This document shows positions 1 through 6,383 of a stretch of 11,715 nucleotides of DNA, piece by piece (positions within the stretch are counted from its first letter, which is position 1; the number at the start of each line of letters is the position of its first letter). The DNA lies in assembly GCA_913041025.1 (NCBI GenBank), contig CAJWGQ010000083.1:1-11715 (forward strand), written 5' to 3'. Position numbers and translations under genes: made by a program. The DNA comes from an uncultured Gammaproteobacteria bacterium. GTDB lineage: Bacteria; Pseudomonadota; Gammaproteobacteria; Pseudomonadales; Azotimanducaceae_A. The notes below the pieces were generated by a model, which worked only from the letters and a program-made list of their open reading frames with translations, was not told the origin of the DNA and searched no databases.

Positions 1-251
1 GGTTTGATCGCTCTGGAAACCACCACAGTAATCAAATGGTGGTCACCGAACGATTCACCCCGATGAGCCCCTATCACCTGGAATACGAAGCGACGATAGA
101 GGACCCCGAGACCTTTACTGAGCCTTGGAAGATCAAATTCCCGCTATATCGACGAGTGGAAGATAACGCTCAGCTGATGGAGTTTCGCTGTGTAGAGTTT
201 GTCGAGGAGCTCATGTACGGCGAGTGGCGTAAAAACCCATTGCCTCGCTAG
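1..251 (+). CDS. C-terminal part of a secreted-type protein of unknown function (5' end outside window)
   Basis: The reading frame is already open at the first bases and ends at the TAG at 249-251, so this is the 3' end of a longer gene and not a small gene starting at the ATG at 36. The residues before that ATG (FDRSGNHHSNQ) continue sensibly into it. The visible part (about 83 residues) has the pattern VxERFTPxSPxHLxYEATIEDPETFTxPW, followed by a C-terminal CVEFVEELMYG segment. The next gene shows the same order of motifs (HVIERFQRID, LRYSFTVEDETVWQEPW, YEYACHEGNY), so the two are tandem paralogues 26 bases apart and probably in one operon. The family is common in Acidobacteria and Proteobacteria and usually annotated hypothetical. 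I know no established function. The family call is from remembered sequence patterns. Confidence 0.75.
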   Translation, partial: FDRSGNHHSNQMVVTERFTPMSPYHLEYEATIEDPETFTEPWKIKFPLYRRVEDNAQLMEFRCVEFVEELMYGEWRKNPLPR

Positions 252-277
252 CCAAATCACAAAACAGGTGAAAAATA

Positions 278-1303
278 ATGCGTAAATTATTGATTACATT
301 AGTGTTATTAAGCGGCTCTTTGCATTCAGAGGTGCCCGATTTGACTGGAACTTATGACGTAGCGACGCTGACTCCTTTGTTCCGGCCCCAGGCGTACGGC
401 GATAATCTGTATTTATCCCGAGAGGAGGGCGAGCGGATCGCCGAAGAAGAGGCCAAGCGCATGGCCGACGCCAACGAAAGCAGCGATCCTACCCGGGAGG
501 CGCCCCCCGAGGGAGGCGACGGGTCTGCGGGAGCCGCCGGAAATGTTGGCGGTTACAATGCGTTTTGGATTGATCGAGGTGAGGATGCGTTCACGTTGAA
601 TGGGAAGTTCCGTACTTCTATCGTCACGGCGCCCGCAAGCGGACAGAGACCGTCTTTCACACCGGTAGCCCAGGCTCGTATGGCCGCATTGTATAAAGGT
701 TACCGGAGAGGAAACGACGGGACGGCGTGGTGGTTAGACCAAGAAGGCCCTGGCCCCTACGATAACATGGAGCAAAGACCCAAGGCCGAGCGCTGTTTGC
801 TCGGCTTTAGTTCGACTGGTGGGCCTCCCATGTTGCCGGCTCTATACAACAACTTAAAGCGCATCGTGCAAACAGACACACACGTGATGATTTTAACCGA
901 GATGGTCCATGATGCCCGAGTCATTAGGTTAAACAGTACTCACAGACCCGACGACGTGCGGACCTGGATGGGGGATTCGATCGGCCGTTGGGAAGGGGAT
1001 ACGCTGGTCGTCGATACCAAGAATTTCAGTGATTCGCCCGCGTTAAGTGGAGCCGACGAGAATTTACATGTGATCGAGCGCTTTCAGCGTATCGATGATC
1101 AGACGCTAAGGTACAGCTTCACGGTTGAGGATGAGACCGTGTGGCAGGAGCCCTGGGGCGGGGACTATCCCTGGCCTGCCTCCGATAACAAGGTCTATGA
1201 ATACGCTTGTCACGAAGGGAATTACTCCTTTGGGAACATTATGAGGGGGGCTCGATTGCTGGAACAAGATAAGTTGGCTCAAGAAGCCGCAGGCGGAGGC
1301 TAG
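278..1303 (+). CDS. Secreted/periplasmic protein of unknown function, paralogue of the preceding gene
   Basis: 341 residues starting at ATG 278, with an AGGTGA ribosome site about 9 bases upstream. Residues 1-18 form a Sec-type signal peptide (MRKLLITLVLLSGSLHS), with no lipobox cysteine, so the product is probably exported and soluble. Residues about 28-50 (TLTPLFRPQAYGDN) and the core from about residue 90 onward (YNAFWIDRG, AERCLLGF, MLPALYNN, ILTEMVHDARVI, and W230 MGDSIGRWEGDTLVVDT) match a widespread family usually left as hypothetical. Residues about 48-90 are a charged helix then a Gly/Pro/Glu-rich linker, which looks like an inserted or disordered stretch. It lies between a relative of the same family and a DUF6152-type gene, a combination I recall in Acidobacteria and some marine Gammaproteobacteria. 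No catalytic motif is recognisable. Function unknown. Confidence 0.85.
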   Translation: MRKLLITLVLLSGSLHSEVPDLTGTYDVATLTPLFRPQAYGDNLYLSREEGERIAEEEAKRMADANESSDPTREAPPEGGDGSAGAAGNVGGYNAFWIDRGEDAFTLNGKFRTSIVTAPASGQRPSFTPVAQARMAALYKGYRRGNDGTAWWLDQEGPGPYDNMEQRPKAERCLLGFSSTGGPPMLPALYNNLKRIVQTDTHVMILTEMVHDARVIRLNSTHRPDDVRTWMGDSIGRWEGDTLVVDTKNFSDSPALSGADENLHVIERFQRIDDQTLRYSFTVEDETVWQEPWGGDYPWPASDNKVYEYACHEGNYSFGNIMRGARLLEQDKLAQEAAGGG

Positions 1304-1438
1304 TGGAAGCAAATCCCTGGGTGGCTGGGCTCGCTCTGGACACAGAAGTCGCGCTGTCAGGAAAAAGTAATTCCGGGGAGAGAAGTAAAATAAGCGTAAT
1401 CCGTGACGACCATCGAGCTGTGGCCCTATCAGTTCAGG

Positions 1439-1468
1439 TTGAGTATGATTGCGAAACAGGTTTGAAAT
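1439..1468 (+). promoter_or_regulatory. Weak candidate sigma70-type promoter before the DUF6152-type gene
   Basis: TTGAGT (1439-1444) and TGAAAT (1463-1468) are separated by 18 bases, each matching four of six consensus positions, and lie 20 bases before the start at 1489. The 185-base gap (1304-1488) after the preceding gene holds no convincing ORF, so a separate promoter is reasonable, but the match is poor and chance is possible. Confidence 0.2.
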
Positions 1469-1488
1469 AACATGTCGAGGGAAGAGAT

Positions 1489-1914
1489 ATGATTAGAAGC
1501 ATTATTTTTGCGGCGGCATTGACGCTGCTTTTGTCTAGCTCAGTAGAAGTATCTGCGCATCACGCGTTCGGGGCTGAATTTGACCCTAACCGACCGTTGA
1601 TATTAAAAGGACCGGTCACCAAGGTAGAGTGGGTTAACCCTCACGCGTGGATTCACCTAGAGCACACCACCGATTCTGGAGACAAGGAACAGTGGATGGT
1701 AGAGGGAGGCACGCCTAACACGCTGTTAAGGCGAGGGTTGAACCGGCGCTCGCTTGTGCCTGGCGTCGTGATCGTGGTGGACGGATATCAGTCCAAGGAT
1801 CGTTCTAACAGAGCAAACGGCCGAGACGTCACATTCGAAGATGGTAGCAAGATCTTCATGGGCTCCTCCGGCACCGGCGCGCCAAGAGACGGTCGCGATC
1901 CCACCGAGAGGTAA
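1489..1914 (+). CDS. DUF6152-type small secreted protein
   Basis: 141 residues from ATG 1489. A GAGG ribosome site at 1477-1480 supports this start. Residues 1-23 are a clear signal peptide ending VSA, so the mature protein should begin His24-His25-Ala-Phe. The body (AEFDPNRPLILKGPVTKVEW, V49-N50-P51-H52-A-W54, GTPNTLLRRG, a DGYQSKDRSNRANGRDV stretch, then DGSKIFMGSS) is the pattern I associate with DUF6152 proteins, which are small predicted beta-rich exported proteins with no proven function. The double histidine directly after the cleavage site, plus the conserved H52, suggests metal binding, but that is inference. It follows the two larger secreted paralogues and ends just before a strong terminator, so it is the last gene of this cluster. 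The C-terminal tail (about residues 127-141) is low complexity and probably disordered. Confidence 0.85.
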   Translation: MIRSIIFAAALTLLLSSSVEVSAHHAFGAEFDPNRPLILKGPVTKVEWVNPHAWIHLEHTTDSGDKEQWMVEGGTPNTLLRRGLNRRSLVPGVVIVVDGYQSKDRSNRANGRDVTFEDGSKIFMGSSGTGAPRDGRDPTER

Positions 1915-1935
1915 GCGCAATTGGAAATAGAAGAG

Positions 1936-1962
1936 AAAGCCGAGTCTCGACTCGGCTTTTTT
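1936..1962. terminator. Bidirectional rho-independent terminator
   Basis: A perfect 10-base stem (AAAGCCGAGT at 1936-1945, ACTCGGCTTT at 1950-1959) encloses a CTCG loop and is followed by further T residues. On the opposite strand the stem is followed by a T-rich run (complement of 1921-1935). It sits exactly between the + strand secreted-protein cluster and the - strand transporter gene, whose stop codon (1961-1963) lies in the T tract. This fits termination of both convergent transcripts. Confidence 0.9.
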
Positions 1963-3274
1963 ATGCCTGTTTTTCGGTTACTCGACTGATGTCGATCAAA
2001 CCTGCTTTTTTTAGCGTGATATACAATCTGTAGAATCCCACGCCGGCGCACGCGCTGACTATCGCGGCCACCAGAAAAACTGTCACGCCTATGCCGCCCC
2101 AACCGAAAGCCGGTATGCCGATATACAGAGACATCCCCAAAAATGGTGCGATCGCCCCCCGGACCCCGGTCAACGTCACGTGAATTCCCATATAGGCCGA
2201 AAGTTGATCTGGCTTCGCAAAGTCATTGTGTCCTAGTTGCCAGGCCAGGCTGCCTCCTCCTCTTGCGATACCCATGACAACACGCCCGACTATGAGCCAG
2301 GCGATAGAGCCTAAATACGCCCCGACCAGCGTCAGTAGCTGCGCGACCACCCATAAAATGCTTTGCCTTGCACGAAACTGAGCAACGTGGACCCTATCCA
2401 AATAAAGAGCCCAGATCGGCAGCGCTACGAGGCTAACCGCAAAAGGGATGACCATCGTGATCATGATGGACGTGGTGTATGAGGCTTCGAGCTGCCGAGT
2501 GACCAAGAAAACCAGTGGCGCCTCGATCAGCATGTTTCCGAATCCCGCGGTAAACATGCTGTATTGGTATCGCCGAAAGTATCTGTCTTTCTTGATGATC
2601 TCCATGAAGCCGGTGGCCAGATTTTTGTCGGTCTTTGCTTTTATCTCGTTTTCCAGTTGAGAGGCCTCGTCCAGGACCTGCACTCGACTGAAAAACAGGG
2701 TGCCGGCGAGACCCACCAGTGAACCAAATAGGTAGACCCACACGAACTGTTCAGGGTTTGCATCAAGGAAGGGCCCGATCATCGAGGAGACCAACACCGT
2801 AATCAGGCTCGCGATCATTTGGAGGCGCCCGGTTGCCTTTGCTCGATTGTTTCGGTCGTAATTCAGGCTCCAGATCACGCTTCTGACGGTTATCAGCCCG
2901 GAAACCAACACCCTGGAAATAATCATGCTCGATACCAGAATGATCACGCCGATCTCGTTGATTGGCGCTATCGCGACCAACAATAGACAAATGATCGAGC
3001 AGATCTGTAATACGTTCGCAAAGGCGACCTTGGCTTTTCCGGAGGAAACAAGATTCCAGAGAAAGCTGGAAAGGTTGGCGAACATAGGCGCGGCCGTGAT
3101 TAAAGAAATCGTAAAGGGCGATACCTCGTAGATTTTGGCAGCGATCACCGCGACGATCCCGCCCTCAAGCAAGACCAGCGCGCCCGGGAGGGTCAACTCG
3201 GTGAGCTGCTCGAATTTGAAGCTGTTGCGGACCCTCGGTGAGAGGGTCAGCGGCTCAAGCCGAAAGTTGTTCAA
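1961..3274 (-). CDS. MFS (major facilitator superfamily) transporter
   Basis: 437 residues, strongly hydrophobic, with about 11-12 predicted membrane helices in two halves. The halves are separated near residues 200-235 by a charged cytoplasmic loop (DEASQLENEIKAKTDKN...). A basic loop after helix 4 (YDRNNRAKATGR) resembles the conserved cytoplasmic loops of MFS permeases. The start is a TTG at 3274. The frame opens only 12 bases upstream, after the stop of the dehydrogenase gene, and no good ribosome site is visible, so translation may be coupled to that gene; the CTG just before it is an alternative start. The pairing with a D-2-hydroxyacid dehydrogenase suggests uptake or efflux of a hydroxy- or keto-acid or related compound. 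That substrate is inference. The specific MFS subfamily is not recognised. Confidence 0.85.
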   Translation of the reverse strand: MNNFRLEPLTLSPRVRNSFKFEQLTELTLPGALVLLEGGIVAVIAAKIYEVSPFTISLITAAPMFANLSSFLWNLVSSGKAKVAFANVLQICSIICLLLVAIAPINEIGVIILVSSMIISRVLVSGLITVRSVIWSLNYDRNNRAKATGRLQMIASLITVLVSSMIGPFLDANPEQFVWVYLFGSLVGLAGTLFFSRVQVLDEASQLENEIKAKTDKNLATGFMEIIKKDRYFRRYQYSMFTAGFGNMLIEAPLVFLVTRQLEASYTTSIMITMVIPFAVSLVALPIWALYLDRVHVAQFRARQSILWVVAQLLTLVGAYLGSIAWLIVGRVVMGIARGGGSLAWQLGHNDFAKPDQLSAYMGIHVTLTGVRGAIAPFLGMSLYIGIPAFGWGGIGVTVFLVAAIVSACAGVGFYRLYITLKKAGLIDISRVTEKQA

Positions 3275-3286
3275 CAGATTAGGGTT

Positions 3287-4336
3287 TTATCTGTTTGGGC
3301 CTCGGTTCATCGGATAAGGCTGCCAGCGCTCCAGGGTCGCCCTGGGCAACACGGTCGGGTTTACGCAGCTCATGGGCCAGCGGCCTCTTAAGACCAGCCC
3401 GACCTCTCTGCCGGTTCTTCGTCGTGTTTCTGGGCGCATTCGGGTGGTCGCAGAGGCGACGTGAGGCGTCACGGTAACGTTTTCCATTGAGAATAGCGGG
3501 TTGTCAGCTTCAGGAGGCTCTTGTTCTAAAACATCTAGCCCTGCGGCCGCGATATCGCCGTTATTCAGTGCGGCGATCAGCGCTTTTTCATCTATTAGGG
3601 GTCCTCTGGCGGTATTAATGATGGCCGCGTGATCCTGCATGTGCTTGAAAGCTTTTTCGTTAAAAGCGTGCTCAGTTTCATCGTTGTGCGGAGCGTGGAT
3701 CGAGATATAGTCTGAGCGCTCTAGCATCTCGTTAAAACTAACCGGTTCAACGCCCGCATCAGAAACTGTCAGTTCGCTGACGTAGGGATCATGTGCTATC
3801 AAGTGCATACCGAAGGCCTTGGCTCGTCTGGCGACGCAACGAGACACGTTGCCGAACCCGTACAGTCCGAGCGTCTGGCCCATCAGTCGAGGAATGTTGC
3901 TCAACAGCGGCCTGCCTTTCCACCAATCGCCATTGGCCGACATGATGTCCATGATCTTGGTGCGCCTCGCGCAGCCCAGCAGGAGGGCCATCGCGTGATC
4001 TGCCACCTCTTCGATGAAGACGTCGGGGACGTTAGTGACAACGATCCCCGCTTCTGTTGCGGCTTCGATATCAACCATGTCAACGCCGACGCTCCCGACT
4101 CCGATGACAACGCACTTTTCGAGGCTGCTGATTACCTGCTTGTCGATCCTGAATCCCCAGGAAGTGATTATCGCGTCCATGTCTTTGACGCCTTCGGCAT
4201 ATTCTTCTGGCGAGTCGGCCTGTACCTCGACAATCTCGGCTATTGGCTCTAGGCCTTCAAGTTCAAGGGCATAGCGCAGTGATACGTCTTCGGGGTTTGC
4301 TTGTTTTGGCAGTTGTATGCCGACTTTCTTGGTCAT
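3287..4336 (-). CDS. D-isomer-specific 2-hydroxyacid dehydrogenase (NAD-dependent)
   Basis: 349 residues, a normal length for the family. The enzymes interconvert D-2-hydroxyacids and 2-ketoacids with NAD(P)H in the cytosol. The substrate-binding part is split between the N-terminal ~100 residues and the C-terminus. The nucleotide-binding domain contains G157-LY-G160-F-G162 (GxxGxG) with a downstream acidic residue (AHDPY, D183). The catalytic triad is intact: Arg244 in NTARGP, Glu273 in LEQEPP and His292 in TPHVASAT. Start ATG 4336 has an AGGA ribosome site (complement of 4343-4346). The C-terminal tail (WPMSCVNPTVLPR, ERWQPYPMNRGPNR) is longer than in simple phosphoglycerate dehydrogenases and may mark a subfamily. 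There is no ACT domain, so a feedback-regulated serA is unlikely. It heads an operon with the MFS gene; control probably acts through the dyads at 4366-4450. The exact substrate cannot be told. Confidence 0.92.
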   Translation of the reverse strand: MTKKVGIQLPKQANPEDVSLRYALELEGLEPIAEIVEVQADSPEEYAEGVKDMDAIITSWGFRIDKQVISSLEKCVVIGVGSVGVDMVDIEAATEAGIVVTNVPDVFIEEVADHAMALLLGCARRTKIMDIMSANGDWWKGRPLLSNIPRLMGQTLGLYGFGNVSRCVARRAKAFGMHLIAHDPYVSELTVSDAGVEPVSFNEMLERSDYISIHAPHNDETEHAFNEKAFKHMQDHAAIINTARGPLIDEKALIAALNNGDIAAAGLDVLEQEPPEADNPLFSMENVTVTPHVASATTRMRPETRRRTGREVGLVLRGRWPMSCVNPTVLPRATLERWQPYPMNRGPNR

Positions 4337-4366
4337 TGTTTTTCCTGTTCCTCTCTAGATAGGTGC

Positions 4367-4380
4367 TGTGAGCAGTCACA
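4367..4380. promoter_or_regulatory. TGTGA-N4-TCACA dyad in the dehydrogenase leader
   Basis: A perfect inverted repeat TGTGAGCAGTCACA. The half-sites equal those of CRP sites, but the spacer is 4 bases instead of the 6 in the CRP consensus, so a CRP assignment is not justified. An alternative pairing, CTGTG (4366-4370) with CACAG (4379-4383), also exists. If the -10 at 4394-4399 is right, the repeat lies at the very start of the dehydrogenase mRNA and could act as an operator or as a leader hairpin. Confidence 0.4.
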
Positions 4381-4393
4381 CAGACGAACCCTC

Positions 4394-4399
4394 ATGATA
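4394..4399 (-). promoter_or_regulatory. Candidate -10 element for the dehydrogenase-MFS operon
   Basis: Read on the - strand, 4399-4394 is TATCAT, five of six matches to the sigma70 -10 consensus, about 58 bases before the ATG. The expected -35 position falls on one arm of the palindrome at 4415-4430 and is a poor match to consensus (TTCTAT). This suits a promoter that is controlled by a protein bound at the palindrome, but it is only a candidate. Confidence 0.3.
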
Positions 4400-4414
4400 C
4401 TAGATACTCAAAGT

Positions 4415-4430
4415 GATAGAAATTTCTATC
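4415..4430. promoter_or_regulatory. Perfect 16-bp palindrome, candidate operator
   Basis: GATAGAAATTTCTATC is fully self-complementary and sits in the 172-base gap between the divergent dehydrogenase and rmuC genes. It overlaps the -35 zone expected for the candidate dehydrogenase promoter. A perfect 16-base palindrome in a short intergenic region is unlikely by chance and is typical of a dimeric repressor or activator site. No regulator gene is in the window, so the protein is unknown. Confidence 0.55.
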
Positions 4431-4508
4431 GAGATTGTTTGGTGTGACTGATTGGGTAATTGAGATACGATCAGCTCAGTAATTTTAAAATCGGCTTTGA
4501 TTTTTGAA

Positions 4509-5858
4509 ATGGAAGATGTTTCTTACCTACTTATCTCCTTGTTAATAGCGGCTGTTGGTTTGTCTTTGGGGTTGCCGTTTTATTTGCGCCGGCGTGATGC
4601 GATGCAATCCGGTCCGTCGACACACGCAAAAGAAGAGGCGCTGAACGAAGAAATAACCGGCCTACAAAAAGATCTGGTTGCCGCTCAGACCTCCTTGGAT
4701 CTGATCAGAAATCAATTGTCAGAGTCTAAGCAAGAGCTGGCCTCAAAGCAGAGTCGTTTAATAGAAGTGGAAACGGAGTTATCGGCTTCTAAGGCCCGCA
4801 TGGAGGAGAACAAGAAAGCGTTTGATGAACGAGAGAAACTGTTCAAGGAGACCCGAGACAAGCTCAAGATGGAATTTGAAGCGCTGGCGAATCAGATATT
4901 TGATAAGCACGGAAACCAACAAAAAGAATCGCTGGACAAGGTGCTGAATCCTTTTAAAGAACAGATCGGGGACTTTAAGAAAAAAGTAGAAGAAGTCTAC
5001 ATCAGCGACACTAAAGAAAGAGCGTCTCTGCTTGCGGAGGTAAAGAATCTTCAGATGGCCAGCGAGAAAATCAACGAGGAAGCCGGCAATTTGACGAAGG
5101 CCCTGAAAGGCGACAAAAAGCTGCAGGGTAACTGGGGGGAGCTGGTTCTTGAGCGCGTGCTAGAGGAGTCTGGCTTGCGTAAAGACCACGAATATTTTAT
5201 TCAGAGCTCTTATCGGACAGAAGCTGGCGATCTAAAACGACCTGACGTGATTATCCGTTTACCCGATAACAAGGACGTGGTGGTGGACTCTAAGGTCAGC
5301 CTCAACGCTTATGAGGAGGCCTTGGCGGTTGACGATGATCAGGAGCGCGATGCGCTCTTGAAGCAGTATCTAATGAATATGAAAAACCACGTCAAGCGCT
5401 TGTCCTCTCAAGACTATGACCAGCTGGAAGACGTGCGCTCGCTAGATTTCGTGTTGTTGTTTGTGCCGATCGAGTCTGCTTTTACTTTGGCCATGCAGAC
5501 CGACCACAATCTTTTTACGGAAGCATTTTCAAAACGGATCGTGATCGTCAGTCCTACGACGCTGATGATGACGTTAAGGATTATCCGGAACGTGTGGAGT
5601 TACGAAAAACAAAGCAAGAATACCCAGGAAATCGTCAGGAAAGCCGGCGCGCTTTACGACAAATTGAGGTTGATCCTTGAAGACATGGACGCGCTGGGTA
5701 AGCAGATCTCAACAGTGAATAAGACCTACGAGTCGGCCTACGCCAAGCTTGCAACGGGCAAGGGGAATCTAGTCCGGCAAGTAGAGGGTTTCCAAGAGCT
5801 AGGCGCGATTGTCAAAAAGCCGATGCCGCAGCAGGTTTTGGAACAATCTCAAGACTAA
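4509..5858 (+). CDS. rmuC: RmuC family DNA recombination protein
   Basis: 449 residues from ATG 4509; a TTG at 4497 would add four residues, and neither start has a good ribosome site. Residues about 4-24 are a single N-terminal membrane helix (YLLISLLIAAVGLSLGLPFYL) followed by basic residues. About 30-195 is charged heptad-rich coiled coil. About 200-420 is the RmuC domain, with W209-GELVLERVLEESGL, R244-P-D246, a D260-S-K262 motif, FVLLFVPIESAF and an IVSPTTLMMTLRII segment. D246 with D260-x-K262 fits the PD-(D/E)XK-like nuclease fold proposed for RmuC. In E. coli, RmuC limits inversions at short inverted repeats; its biochemistry is not settled. It is divergent from the dehydrogenase gene and converges with an unknown gene 18 bases downstream. 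Confidence 0.95.
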   Translation: MEDVSYLLISLLIAAVGLSLGLPFYLRRRDAMQSGPSTHAKEEALNEEITGLQKDLVAAQTSLDLIRNQLSESKQELASKQSRLIEVETELSASKARMEENKKAFDEREKLFKETRDKLKMEFEALANQIFDKHGNQQKESLDKVLNPFKEQIGDFKKKVEEVYISDTKERASLLAEVKNLQMASEKINEEAGNLTKALKGDKKLQGNWGELVLERVLEESGLRKDHEYFIQSSYRTEAGDLKRPDVIIRLPDNKDVVVDSKVSLNAYEEALAVDDDQERDALLKQYLMNMKNHVKRLSSQDYDQLEDVRSLDFVLLFVPIESAFTLAMQTDHNLFTEAFSKRIVIVSPTTLMMTLRIIRNVWSYEKQSKNTQEIVRKAGALYDKLRLILEDMDALGKQISTVNKTYESAYAKLATGKGNLVRQVEGFQELGAIVKKPMPQQVLEQSQD

Positions 5859-5887
5859 TCGTTTTGAGCGTTGTTTCTATTTTTCTT
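5842..5887 (+). terminator. Weak terminator-like hairpin at the end of rmuC
   Basis: AACAA-T-CTCAA (5842-5852) can pair with TTGAG-CG-TTGTT (5864-5875), giving two 5-base stems with a small internal mismatch and an 11-base loop that contains the rmuC stop codon. A T-rich run (TTTCTATTTTTCTT) follows. The stem is AT-rich and interrupted, so efficiency is doubtful. It would serve + strand transcription only. Confidence 0.35.
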
Positions 5888-6383
5888 GAGTTTCGGAGGG
5901 TGACGACAAGGCGCCTTCGATAAAAGCGGGCGTCTCACATATCGCGTAGGGATGGATATGGTGCTCATCCAGCAGGGTCCTGTGGACTCTGATTCCCTCT
6001 CTTTCCTCACGGTCCATTTGTTCCTGACTGGTTTTTAAGATGACGCTGTCGATGCTGCTCCAGATGGGATTAAATTCTGCGAGTTGCCCGAACTGGACCC
6101 TGGATTCCCACTTGCCCCTGTGAAGTTCGACGACGCTAATATGACTGATCGTGCTCCAGTGGCTGAACTCGCTCTCCTTGTCCGGGTCTTTGCTTGCAAA
6201 CATGATCGGCAGGACTTGATTAATACTGCCCGCGTGTTCAAATAGTTCCTTGGCAATTAGCCAGGGGTGATCGTCCTTGTAATTGCCTTCTGTGCCGGCC
6301 TCGAGCATCGCCTCTATGGCCTTTGTGGTGACTACAGTAGCGATGGAATATTTGTAACTTGATAGATGCATAAGATTGTCCAT
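5877..6383 (-). CDS. Unrecognised 168-residue cytosolic protein
   Basis: I do not recognise this family. With ATG 6383 (MDNLMHLSSYKYS...) it has 168 residues; ATG 6371 is an alternative, and the frame continues open upstream to a TTG at 6527, which I reject because it would lie deep in the FAN1-like gene. No ribosome site is evident for any start. The protein has no signal peptide or membrane helix and a globular composition. It has a helical N-terminal third (TTKAIEAMLEAG, LIAKELFEHAG) and a probable beta-rich middle (QVLPIMFAS, FSHWSTISHISVVEL, WESRVQFGQL), with a conserved-looking C-terminal TLLDEHHIHPYAICETP rich in His. It is convergent with rmuC and head-to-head with the nuclease gene, overlapping its first 18 bases. 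A small beta-barrel fold, perhaps of PUA/EVE type, is only a guess. Confidence 0.65.
   Translation of the reverse strand: MDNLMHLSSYKYSIATVVTTKAIEAMLEAGTEGNYKDDHPWLIAKELFEHAGSINQVLPIMFASKDPDKESEFSHWSTISHISVVELHRGKWESRVQFGQLAEFNPIWSSIDSVILKTSQEQMDREEREGIRVHRTLLDEHHIHPYAICETPAFIEGALSSPSETQEK

Larger units (their letters stand above)
4373..4450. repeat. 9-bp inverted repeat flanking the divergent control region
   Basis: CAGTCACAC at 4373-4381 is the exact reverse complement of GTGTGACTG at 4442-4450. The arms flank the 16-base palindrome at 4415-4430 and the probable dehydrogenase promoter. Such spaced half-sites could bind one regulator at two places, for example by looping. That role is inference. 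Confidence 0.45.

Noticed and set aside
36..251. A complete 71-residue gene starting at ATG 36
   Set aside because: The frame is open to the window edge and the upstream residues fit the same family, so this is the tail of a longer gene.
1788..2102. - strand reading frame across the terminator and the gene ends
   Set aside because: It spans two convergent gene ends and a strong terminator and has no protein-like pattern.
3791..4252. 153-residue + strand reading frame opposite the dehydrogenase
   Set aside because: It lies wholly antisense to a gene with an intact catalytic triad and has no recognisable domain; it is a shadow of the codon bias.
4367..4380. A CRP binding site
   Set aside because: Half-sites match TGTGA/TCACA but the spacer is 4 bases rather than 6, so I list it only as a dyad.
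4439..4475. A sigma70 promoter for rmuC (GTGACT ... TACGAT)
   Set aside because: Only four of six matches in each element with a 16-base spacer; too weak to annotate.
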